The translations under genes and the position numbers were made by a program. This document shows, in pieces, positions 27,551-34,865 of a stretch of DNA of 64,000 nt. The first letter of the stretch is position 1, and each line of letters starts with the position of its first letter. The notes beneath the pieces were generated by a model. The model did no database searches. It was not told the DNA's origin and worked only from the letters and a program-made list of their open reading frames with translations. Origin of the DNA: an uncultured Collinsella sp. GTDB taxonomy: Bacteria; Actinomycetota; Coriobacteriia; Coriobacteriales; Coriobacteriaceae. The stretch covers positions 1 through 64,000 of the forward strand of contig USAJ01000008.1 in the NCBI GenBank assembly GCA_900552685.1, written 5' to 3'.

Positions 27551-27625
27551 TGGCTCCCCGGGTAGGACTCGAACCTACAACAGCGCGGTTAACAGCCGCG
27601 TGCTCTACCATTGAGCTACCGAGGA
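27551..27625 (-). tRNA. tRNA-Asn (GTT)
   Basis: 75-nt cloverleaf including an encoded CCA. The acceptor stem is TCCTCGG with CCGGGGA, the D-arm is GCTC..GAGC, the anticodon loop is CTGTTAA with anticodon GTT, and the T-arm has GTTCGAGTC. It is identical to the copy at 27660-27734, which is transcribed first. Confidence 0.97.
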
Positions 27626-27659
27626 ATTTAAAAGCCCAGCGGAATGGGCTGAGAAATTC

Positions 27660-27734
27660 TGGCTCCCCGGGTAGGACTCGAACCTACAACAGCGCGGTTA
27701 ACAGCCGCGTGCTCTACCATTGAGCTACCGAGGA
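27660..27734 (-). tRNA. tRNA-Asn (GTT), upstream copy
   Basis: Exact duplicate of the tRNA at 27551-27625, separated by 34 bp, with encoded CCA and anticodon GTT. It is closest to the promoter at 27765-27792. The perfect identity points to a recent tandem duplication or gene conversion. Confidence 0.97.
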
Positions 27735-27764
27735 ATAGGTGCGTGCTCTCAAGCAACGAAGTTT

Positions 27765-27792
27765 ATTATACGGACGAATCAGCTTAGGGCAA
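27765..27792 (-). promoter_or_regulatory. Promoter of the tRNA-Asn pair
   Basis: On the minus strand TTGCCC, a 16-bp spacer and a perfect TATAAT, placed about 30 bp before the first tRNA. This is a good match to a primary sigma promoter. Confidence 0.75.
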
Positions 27793-27820
27793 GAACTTTT
27801 TTGAGATTTTTTCCGACCTA

Positions 27821-27844
27821 GTCATTGGGGACGTCCCCAATGAC
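27821..27844. repeat. Perfect 24-bp palindrome
   Basis: GTCATTGGGGAC is followed directly by its exact complement. The core recurs at 7486-7513. It lies between the rpoD terminator and the tRNA promoter and looks like a dispersed intergenic repeat. Confidence 0.65.
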
Positions 27845-27850
27845 CACATG

Positions 27851-27886
27851 AAAGCGCCCCCAAGCGGATGTGCTTGAGGGCGCTTC
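27851..27886 (-). terminator. Hairpin terminator after rpoD
   Basis: On the minus strand AAGCGCCCTCAAGC pairs with GCTTGGGGGCGCTT (one mismatch-type T-G pair) over a six-base loop, ten bases past the rpoD stop. The T-run is short. Confidence 0.75.
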
Positions 27887-27894
27887 TTGCTTGA

Positions 27895-29244
27895 CTAGCT
27901 TTCGATATAGTCTTTGAGCTTGCTGCTGCGGCTCGGGTGGCGGAGCTTGGCCAAGGTCTTGGACTCGATCTGGCGGATACGCTCGCGCGTGACGCCAAAC
28001 TCGCGGCCGACTTCCTCGAGCGTGCGGGGATGCCCGTCGACAAGGCCAAAGCGCAGCTCGATAACCTTGCGCTCACGATCGGCAAGCGAGTCGAGCACCT
28101 GGGTGAGCTGCTCCTGCAGCATGGAGAAGCTGGCGGCATCGGGCGGAACGATAGCCTGGGAGTCCTCGATGAAGTCGCCCAGCTGGGAATCCTCTTCCTC
28201 GCCGATGGGGGTCTCGAGCGACACGGGCTCCTGCGAAATCTTCTGGATCTCGCGGACGCGGTCGGCGCTCATGTCCATCTCGGCACCGATCTCCTCAGGG
28301 GTCGGGTCGCGACCCAGGTCCTGAAGGAGCTGGCGCTGCACACGGACGAGCTTGTTGATGGTCTCGACCATATGCACGGGAATACGGATGGTACGGGCCT
28401 GATCGGCAATGGCGCGCGTAATGGCCTGACGGATCCACCACGTGGCGTACGTGGAGAACTTAAAGCCCTTCTGGTAGTCGAACTTCTCAACGGCGCGGAT
28501 CAGACCGAGGTTGCCCTCCTGGATCAGGTCAAGGAACAGCATGCCGCGGCCGACATAGCGTTTGGCGATGGAGACGACCAGACGCAGGTTTGCGCTGATG
28601 AGTGCCTGCTTAGCTTCGAGGCCGACGTTCTCAATGCGCGTAAGACGACGCATCTCGGCACGCGTGAGCTCGAGCTCACCGGCATCGGCGGCCTCGAGCT
28701 TCTCGGTGGCCTCAAGACCGGCCTCGATCTTCATGGCCAGATCGACCTCTTCGGAGGCGGTCAGCAGGTCGACCTTGCCGATCTCTTTGAGGTACATACG
28801 AACCGGATCGCCGGTCAGCATCACCGTGGAGGCATCGATGCCACGCACGCGGGAGCGTGAACGGGACGTGCGCACGGTGCGCTTCTTCTTGCTCTTGGAA
28901 GAACCCATCTCGGCATCGGCCTGACGGGCCATCTTGAGCTCATGATCGTCGAGCGAGCCGGAATCGTGCTCGTCGTCGTCATCGAAATCGTCGGTATCGG
29001 TATCGTTATCGTCATCGTCGACGTCCATGGGGGCGTCGTCGTTACCGCTCGCGGAGATAATCTGGATGCCGCTGTTGCGCAGCGCGGAATACACCGCAGT
29101 GAGCTGCTCGTCAGAAACATCGATATCCTTCAGGGCGACCTGAATCTCGTCCTCGGTTACCGAAGTCCTGTTTGAGCCGTTGCCCATGAGCTTTGCAACG
29201 TAGGATTCCAGCCCAGTACCCGTGCTCTCAGTCTTTTTTGGCAC
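27895..29244 (-). CDS. rpoD: Primary sigma factor RpoD/SigA
   Basis: Housekeeping sigma-70 factor of about 449 aa. Region 1.2 is GDPVRMYLKEIGKVDLLTASEE. Region 2 is ANLRLVVSIAKRYVGRGMLF, DLIQEGNLGLIRAVEKFDY and FSTYATWWIRQAI. Region 3 is IRIPVHMVETINKL. Region 4 has RTLEEVGREFGVTRERIRQI. Before region 1.2 there is a strongly Asp-rich stretch (about residues 75-95) and then a Lys/Arg/Ser stretch. GTG 29244 (VPKKTES) has GGAG five bases upstream; ATG 29259 also fits the frame but lacks a site. Confidence 0.97.
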   Translation of the reverse strand: MPKKTESTGTGLESYVAKLMGNGSNRTSVTEDEIQVALKDIDVSDEQLTAVYSALRNSGIQIISASGNDDAPMDVDDDDNDTDTDDFDDDDEHDSGSLDDHELKMARQADAEMGSSKSKKKRTVRTSRSRSRVRGIDASTVMLTGDPVRMYLKEIGKVDLLTASEEVDLAMKIEAGLEATEKLEAADAGELELTRAEMRRLTRIENVGLEAKQALISANLRLVVSIAKRYVGRGMLFLDLIQEGNLGLIRAVEKFDYQKGFKFSTYATWWIRQAITRAIADQARTIRIPVHMVETINKLVRVQRQLLQDLGRDPTPEEIGAEMDMSADRVREIQKISQEPVSLETPIGEEEDSQLGDFIEDSQAIVPPDAASFSMLQEQLTQVLDSLADRERKVIELRFGLVDGHPRTLEEVGREFGVTRERIRQIESKTLAKLRHPSRSSKLKDYIES

Positions 29245-29354
29245 AGATTCTCCCTTCATAGTCCACAGGACTCAATACTTTAGCACACACATTGACGTCT
29301 ATACCCAAAAAGAGGACTGGATATAGGCGAGAATACGCTGGTTGACCACAACAT

Positions 29355-31463
29355 CTAGGCCTGTTCGGTTCCTGCGGTCTCCAAACCAATCAAACGGAAC
29401 GGGTCCGCCACGCCGCCGATCGACTTTTGCAGCTCGCGTTGACGCTGCGAATCCTGCGCGGCCTGCACGGTCAGCGCGCGACGGGCCTCATCATCGAGCG
29501 AACGGTCCTGTCGCAGCTTGGCCTGTGCGGCACGCATGCGGCGCTTGATGGTGTAGAGCTCGAGCGTATCGAGCATAAACACGATGTTCGTCTCAGTGGG
29601 GTGCTTGCTCGTCGCCGAGATGCGCCCGGCACTCACAAGCGTTGCCGCATCTAGACACACTGAGCGCGCCGCATCCATGCAGGCTGCAGGATCGGTTCCC
29701 GGCGGCGTTGCCAGAACGGCCCATGCGATGGACTCGTGACGTGGGTCAACCCACTCGATGGAGCAGATGCGGTCGGCATACGTGCGGAACAGGTCGGGGT
29801 AGCTCGTGAGCATGGTCAGCAGCTCGCGCTCCCCTGCCAAGGACTTGCGCTCTAGATCGGTCAAAACCATCGGCGCCGCCGCAGCCGGTGCGTTCGAACC
29901 ATCAGGCACAGGCACAGCGCCCATACCATCAGGCACATCGATCGGCGGCAGGTCGTCGACGACCTCCACGGGAGCGGCACCGTAGGCATCGAGCGGGACG
30001 TAGTCGTACGGCTCTTCTTCGACCGGCGCGGACACCGGCGGCGTAGCGCCCGATGCCCAAGCACCGCGACCGGCATCGCGAGAACCCGATGCCCGACCGC
30101 CCGCATTTCCAGAGCGCTCGGCCTGCGCCCGCTGGCGCTCGTAATTCTGCTCGCGACGACGCTCGGCATCTTCGCGCTTGGCGAAATCGCGAAACACGCG
30201 ACCCGAACTCGCACGCACGGTCTCCAGATCCAAACCCAACAGGTCGGCAATCTGGATAAAGTACGTGTCGATCATATAGCTATCGCGCAGCGGATAGATA
30301 AGCGTCAGCGCATCTTCCAGCGCCTTGGCGCGACCGCCCGGCGTGGTGATGTCGCTCGACTCCTGCAGCGAACGGTAAACAAAGTCCATAAGCGGCTCGG
30401 CAGCGTCGATGCGCGCCTGCAGTGCCTCGCCACCATGCGCCGTGATGAACTCCATGGGATCGTTGCCGTCGGGTAGCACCACGCAGCGCAGATCCATCGA
30501 ATCCTGCTCGATAAACTGAATCGCGCGACGGGCGGCCTTTTGACCGGCGGCGTCGCCATCGAACATATACACAATGCGCTTGGCAAAACGGGTGAGCGTC
30601 TTGACGTGATGCTCCGTGAGCGCGGTGCCCAGCGTAGCAACAACGTTTTTAATCCCCGCCTCCCAGCAGGCGATGCAGTCGGTATATCCCTCCACCACGA
30701 TGGCGGTATCCTGCGCGACGATATACTCCTTGGCCCAATTAAAGCCGTAGAGGTTTCGCTTTTTATGGAACACACTCGTCTCGGCGGTGTTGAGATACTT
30801 AGGCTGGCCGTCGCCCATAATGCGACCGCCAAAGGCAATGTTGTGACCCTGCTCGTCAAAGATGGGAAACATCACGCGATCGTAAAAGCGGTCGGCGAGC
30901 TGTCCGCGCCCGCGGCTCACGGCAACGTTGGCATCGATCATCTCCTGCGGAGTAAAACCCGCCTGGGACAGGTGTGACACCAGCGCGTTACGGCCCGGCG
31001 CAAAGCCCAGACAGTAGCGGCGGCAGACGTCGCCGCCCATGCCGCGGCTGGCAAAGTACTCGCGCGGACGGCCGTCCTTACCGCGCATAAGCATGGTGTG
31101 ATAGAACTGGGCGGTCTCGGCGCACAAATCGTAGATGCGGGCACGCTTGGTACCGCGCTCGCGATAAGCGCCGGTATCGTGCAGCTCAATGCCGGCACGG
31201 TCGGCCAAGTAACGGATTGACTCGGGAAAGCTCAGGTTCTCGCGCTTCATGATATACGTGAAAACGTCGCCACCCTCGCCGCAGCCAAAGCAATGCCACA
31301 CCTGCGTGGCGGGGATAATGTGGAAGGACGGCGTCTTTTCGCCATGGAAGGGGCAGCATCCCCAAAACTCATGGCCGCGGGGCTTGAGCTCGACCGTTTC
31401 CTGCACGATAGCAACCAGGTCGGACGCAGCGCGTACCTGATCTTTTTCCTCATCGCTAATCAC
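29355..31463 (-). CDS. dnaG: DNA primase
   Basis: Makes RNA primers for replication. 702 aa, slightly long. The zinc domain has CCPFHGEKTPSFHI and WHCFGCGEGGDVFTYIM. The TOPRIM core has AIVVEGYTDCIACWEAG and YMFDGDAAGQKAA. A low-complexity linker rich in Arg, Gly, Ala and Pro (about residues 430-535) precedes the C-terminal helicase-binding domain, which has TDLERKSLAGERELLTMLTS. GTG 31463 overlaps the ribF end by eight bases, with GGGGGTG upstream, so dnaG is the last gene of the translation operon. Confidence 0.96.
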   Translation of the reverse strand: MISDEEKDQVRAASDLVAIVQETVELKPRGHEFWGCCPFHGEKTPSFHIIPATQVWHCFGCGEGGDVFTYIMKRENLSFPESIRYLADRAGIELHDTGAYRERGTKRARIYDLCAETAQFYHTMLMRGKDGRPREYFASRGMGGDVCRRYCLGFAPGRNALVSHLSQAGFTPQEMIDANVAVSRGRGQLADRFYDRVMFPIFDEQGHNIAFGGRIMGDGQPKYLNTAETSVFHKKRNLYGFNWAKEYIVAQDTAIVVEGYTDCIACWEAGIKNVVATLGTALTEHHVKTLTRFAKRIVYMFDGDAAGQKAARRAIQFIEQDSMDLRCVVLPDGNDPMEFITAHGGEALQARIDAAEPLMDFVYRSLQESSDITTPGGRAKALEDALTLIYPLRDSYMIDTYFIQIADLLGLDLETVRASSGRVFRDFAKREDAERRREQNYERQRAQAERSGNAGGRASGSRDAGRGAWASGATPPVSAPVEEEPYDYVPLDAYGAAPVEVVDDLPPIDVPDGMGAVPVPDGSNAPAAAAPMVLTDLERKSLAGERELLTMLTSYPDLFRTYADRICSIEWVDPRHESIAWAVLATPPGTDPAACMDAARSVCLDAATLVSAGRISATSKHPTETNIVFMLDTLELYTIKRRMRAAQAKLRQDRSLDDEARRALTVQAAQDSQRQRELQKSIGGVADPFRLIGLETAGTEQA

Positions 31464-32463
31464 GAATGCTCACCCCCTGCTCACCCAAGTTGTGACGAAT
31501 GTCCTCGATATTACCCTCGACGGTCGCGATCAACTCATCCAGCGAATCGAACACGCGCGAGGGACGCAGCCAGCGCGTAAACGCCAGCGAAACAGAAGCG
31601 CCGTACAGGTCTCCCGTATATCCAATTAAGTTAGCCTCGAGATGCGCAGATGCCGCATCGTCGGCATACGTTGGCGGCAGGCCGACGTTCACGGCAGCGG
31701 GCCACGCGGTGTCATCGACCAGCACCAGACCCTCATACACGCCATCGGCTGGCACCTGAATACCATCGGGAACTTGTAGGTTTGCCGTGGGAAAGCCCAT
31801 GCCAGAGCCCTCGTGACGGCCGCGAATAACACCGCCACGCACCATATACGGACGGCCGAGTAACTCAGCAGCAAGCTCCACATGGCCCTGTCCCAGCTCA
31901 TGACGAATGCGGGTGGCGCAAATGGCCTCACCGCCCTCGCAAAGCAAGTCGTGCCCGTATACGTCAACGCCGCGCTCGGCACCCCAGGCGCGCATCTCGT
32001 CAACACCAGAAGCACCGCCACGACCCAGCCTAAAGTCGCTGCCAACGCGAATCGAGCGAATGTCGACCAGACGCGACACCAGCGAGAGAAAAGCAACATG
32101 GTCAAGCGCCGCAACCTCAGGCGTAAAGGGAACGGCCACCACCGCATCGACCCCAGTTTGAGCCAGGGCATGCAGACGGTCGGCCGTCGTCATCAATTTT
32201 TGAGCGGGCGAAGGGCTCACCACGACGTCCGGGTCGGGATCGAAGGTAACTACGACCGCCTTGCAGCCATAGGCACGGGCATCACGGACAAGCGCCGCAA
32301 TGAGCTCCTGGTGTCCACGGTGCACGCCATCGAACACGCCGATGGCAATCGATGCGGCACCCAGGTGCTCACACTTATCAAACACATCGGCAGTAACGAT
32401 GCGAGCCTCTTCCGACTCGCCGGCGAAAAAGATACGCGCGAGCTCGCGAGCGGCCAGCATCAT
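31456..32463 (-). CDS. ribF: Bifunctional riboflavin kinase / FAD synthetase
   Basis: Converts riboflavin to FMN and FAD. 335 aa. The adenylyltransferase half has SIAIGVFDGVHRGHQELI and VSRLVDIRSIRVGSDFRLG. The kinase half has RPYMVRGGVIRGRHEGSGMG, FPTANLQVP and VNVGLPPTYADD. ATG 32463 overlaps the truB stop (ATGA). No FMN riboswitch is possible here because the gene is internal to an operon. Confidence 0.95.
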   Translation of the reverse strand: MMLAARELARIFFAGESEEARIVTADVFDKCEHLGAASIAIGVFDGVHRGHQELIAALVRDARAYGCKAVVVTFDPDPDVVVSPSPAQKLMTTADRLHALAQTGVDAVVAVPFTPEVAALDHVAFLSLVSRLVDIRSIRVGSDFRLGRGGASGVDEMRAWGAERGVDVYGHDLLCEGGEAICATRIRHELGQGHVELAAELLGRPYMVRGGVIRGRHEGSGMGFPTANLQVPDGIQVPADGVYEGLVLVDDTAWPAAVNVGLPPTYADDAASAHLEANLIGYTGDLYGASVSLAFTRWLRPSRVFDSLDELIATVEGNIEDIRHNLGEQGVSIRD

Positions 32464-33392
32464 CGAACACCGCCGATGGCCTGCGGAAACACGTGCTCCA
32501 TGACAAAGCGGCCACCCTCAATGCGGGCGAGCGCCTTGAGCCCCCCATCGAGCACCAACGCAAACGGCGCCTTCGAGGCATCGAAATCGGCAAGCGCACG
32601 CTCAACGGGAATGCGTCGGCCGCAGAGCAGGTCGTCGGCAAGATTGCCCGGCAAGTCAACACGCGTGGCGCCCAGGGCTGCAATGGGATCCAGGGCAAAG
32701 CCAGCGGCGGACTCGGGAGAAAGCTCCTCCACCGCATGACAGGCGCCAATGGAAACAACACCGGATGCGGTGCGACGAAGCGCGGAAATATGCGCGGCGC
32801 TATCACAAGCACGGCCCAGGTCGCGAGCGAGCGCACGGATATAGGTGCCCTTGCTCACCGAGAACGCCACCGTCCACACACATGTATCACCTTCGCCACC
32901 CACGGCGATCAGGTCAGCGGCATAGACCTCGACGGGGCGCGGAGGTAGGTCCACCGCATTACCCGCGCGAGCAGACTTGTAGGCGCGAACGCCATTGACC
33001 GAGATAGCCGAAAACGCCGGCGGCACCTGCATCTGCGGACCAAGCATGGCAGCCAAGCGCTCACGGGCATAGGCAGAATCGCGGAGCTCGTTGGCAACAG
33101 CTACCGTGCGGACCGCCTCGCCCTCCGCATCATCGGTATTAGTCTCGGCGCCAAACGAGATGTCGGCGACGTAGCTTTTGGTATCGAGCGTGAGCATGCC
33201 CAGCAGACGGGTGGCCTGACCCACGCCCACCACCATGACACCCGATGCCATAGGGTCGAGCGTGCCGGCATGGCCGACGCGCCGCTCATGGAGGGCGCGT
33301 CGGCATTGCGAGACCACATCGTGGGACGTGCAGCCCACCGGCTTATCGACGGCGAGCAGCATATTCAGTTGAGAAGGCGTACGACGAGCCAT
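32460..33392 (-). CDS. truB: tRNA pseudouridine(55) synthase
   Basis: Makes pseudouridine 55 in the T-loop of tRNAs. 310 aa. The catalytic segment is HAGTLDPMASGVMVVGVGQAT, with Asp in GTLDP. Other segments are NMLLAVDKPVGCTSHDVVSQ at the N-terminus and SKGTYIRALARDLGRA. ATG 33392. It overlaps ribF by four bases and follows nrnA by 15. Confidence 0.96.
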   Translation of the reverse strand: MARRTPSQLNMLLAVDKPVGCTSHDVVSQCRRALHERRVGHAGTLDPMASGVMVVGVGQATRLLGMLTLDTKSYVADISFGAETNTDDAEGEAVRTVAVANELRDSAYARERLAAMLGPQMQVPPAFSAISVNGVRAYKSARAGNAVDLPPRPVEVYAADLIAVGGEGDTCVWTVAFSVSKGTYIRALARDLGRACDSAAHISALRRTASGVVSIGACHAVEELSPESAAGFALDPIAALGATRVDLPGNLADDLLCGRRIPVERALADFDASKAPFALVLDGGLKALARIEGGRFVMEHVFPQAIGGVR

Positions 33393-33407
33393 GTACCATC
33401 CAAAAAG

Positions 33408-34451
33408 TTAAAGCTCGACGGTCACCGAAGTGGGATCCTCCCCTACCAGCTCGGCCAGCATGGGAAGTGCCACGGTGAGCGTCTCGAGAATCGTTCCGTT
33501 GTTGGAGAAACCGGCGGCAGCGGGATGTCCGCCTCCGCCAAAGGCAGCAGCGATCTCGGACACGTTAAGGTCGCCCTTGGAGCGCAGGTTGCCGCGCACC
33601 TTGGTATCGCCCTCAATGCCCTTCAGGAACAGGCAGACCTCCACGCCCATCACCGAGCGCACCACATCGACTAGGCCGTCGCACTCATCCGAGGTGACAC
33701 CGCAAGCCTCAAGGTCACTCTGGTACGCGTAGCTATACGCGACACGCCCGTGGGCCACCGTCTTGATGCGGCCCATAACGATGGACTTGAGGTGCAAAAA
33801 CTCAACGCGCATGCTCTGGTATACCTCGAGCGCAACGCGCGCCGGATCGGCACCGTGGGCAACCAGACGCGAGGCCGCATGGAACGCGGCGGCATCGGCG
33901 TTTTGGTACTGAAAACGGCCGGTATCGGTAACCAAGCCACACAGCAGGCAGGTCGCAACGCCATCACGTGCGACAATGCCACAATTGTCCAAGAAACGGT
34001 CAATGATCATGGCGCAGGCTGCAGCTTCGACGCGCCTCAGGCTGAGCTCGGCAAACTCCTCGCGCGCCGGATGGTGGTCGAAACACACCACATGCTTGGA
34101 GCGACGAAGCACCTCGGCGGAATTATTGAGACGCTCGACGACCGGTACGTCCACCGAGATGAACAGGTCCGGATTGCCGGTGTACACAGATGCCGGCACC
34201 AGGCGATCGGAGCCTTCCATAAATCGGTAGATGCGCGGAACCGGGTCATCGTCTGCCAGCAGCAGCGCAATGTCCTTGTTGGGGAAAAACTTCATGAGCG
34301 AAAGGCCCAGACCCAATACGGAGCCCAGGGCATCGCCATCGGGAGAAGTATGTCCCGAAATCGCAATGGAGGACGCACCCTCGATGAACTCGAGGATGCG
34401 TCGCTGAATATCTGCAGACTCGCACGAGGCGAGGTCGGCGGAATTAGTCAT
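33408..34451 (-). CDS. nrnA: DHH/DHHA1 phosphoesterase, NrnA-like
   Basis: Bifunctional oligoribonuclease / 3'-phosphoadenosine phosphatase family, which degrades nanoRNA and pAp. 347 aa. Motifs are SGHTSPDGDALGSVLGLGL, LFISVDVPVVERL, VVCFDHHPAREEF (the DHH triad), LLCGLVTDTGRFQY and the DHHA1 end AAAFGGGGHPAAAGFS. It overlaps rbfA by eight bases and lies between rbfA and truB, the usual order. Confidence 0.93.
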   Translation of the reverse strand: MTNSADLASCESADIQRRILEFIEGASSIAISGHTSPDGDALGSVLGLGLSLMKFFPNKDIALLLADDDPVPRIYRFMEGSDRLVPASVYTGNPDLFISVDVPVVERLNNSAEVLRRSKHVVCFDHHPAREEFAELSLRRVEAAACAMIIDRFLDNCGIVARDGVATCLLCGLVTDTGRFQYQNADAAAFHAASRLVAHGADPARVALEVYQSMRVEFLHLKSIVMGRIKTVAHGRVAYSYAYQSDLEACGVTSDECDGLVDVVRSVMGVEVCLFLKGIEGDTKVRGNLRSKGDLNVSEIAAAFGGGGHPAAAGFSNNGTILETLTVALPMLAELVGEDPTSVTVEL

Positions 34452-34854
34452 CTAAAGCTGCCTCCTGGGCGGCATCCGCTATCGGATAGCCGTCCTCGTC
34501 CTTTTCGATCGCAAGCGTGGCGGGAACGTTTTCCAGCGCACGCGTGATGCGCTCGGCCTCATCGGTCGAGCGATCGATGCGAAAATCGAGCTCGGGCGTA
34601 ACACGCCAATCGAGCGAGCGAGCCAACAGGCTGCGAATACGGCCCTTGGCGCTTGCGAGCGCCTCCATGACCTCGTCGTAGCGGCTCGCATCGCACGACA
34701 CGTACACACGCGCGAACGAACGGTCCACCGCGACCTCGACCGCGGTCAAAGTAACCAGGTCGAGACGCGGATCGGAAACCTCAAAGAGCAGGATATAACC
34801 AAGCTTCTCGCGAAGCTGCTCGCCCAGACGGCGGGTTGCCTGCGTTTGCTTCAT
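34444..34854 (-). CDS. rbfA: Ribosome-binding factor A
   Basis: Assembly factor of the 30S subunit. 136 aa with a KH-like fold: TRRLGEQLREKLGYILLFEV, SDPRLDLVTLTAVEVAVDRS, and VTPELDFRIDRSTDEAERI. ATG 34854 has GGGGGTAG upstream. The open frame continues into infB but has no site there. An acidic tail of about 20 residues closes the protein. Confidence 0.95.
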   Translation of the reverse strand: MKQTQATRRLGEQLREKLGYILLFEVSDPRLDLVTLTAVEVAVDRSFARVYVSCDASRYDEVMEALASAKGRIRSLLARSLDWRVTPELDFRIDRSTDEAERITRALENVPATLAIEKDEDGYPIADAAQEAALDD

Positions 34855-34865
34855 AGCGCTACCCC

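Noticed and set aside
27551..27734. Identical tandem tRNA genes as a possible attachment-site duplication
   Set aside because: No integrase or foreign cargo lies between or beside them. Both copies are complete with promoter and terminator, so a simple tRNA duplication explains them.
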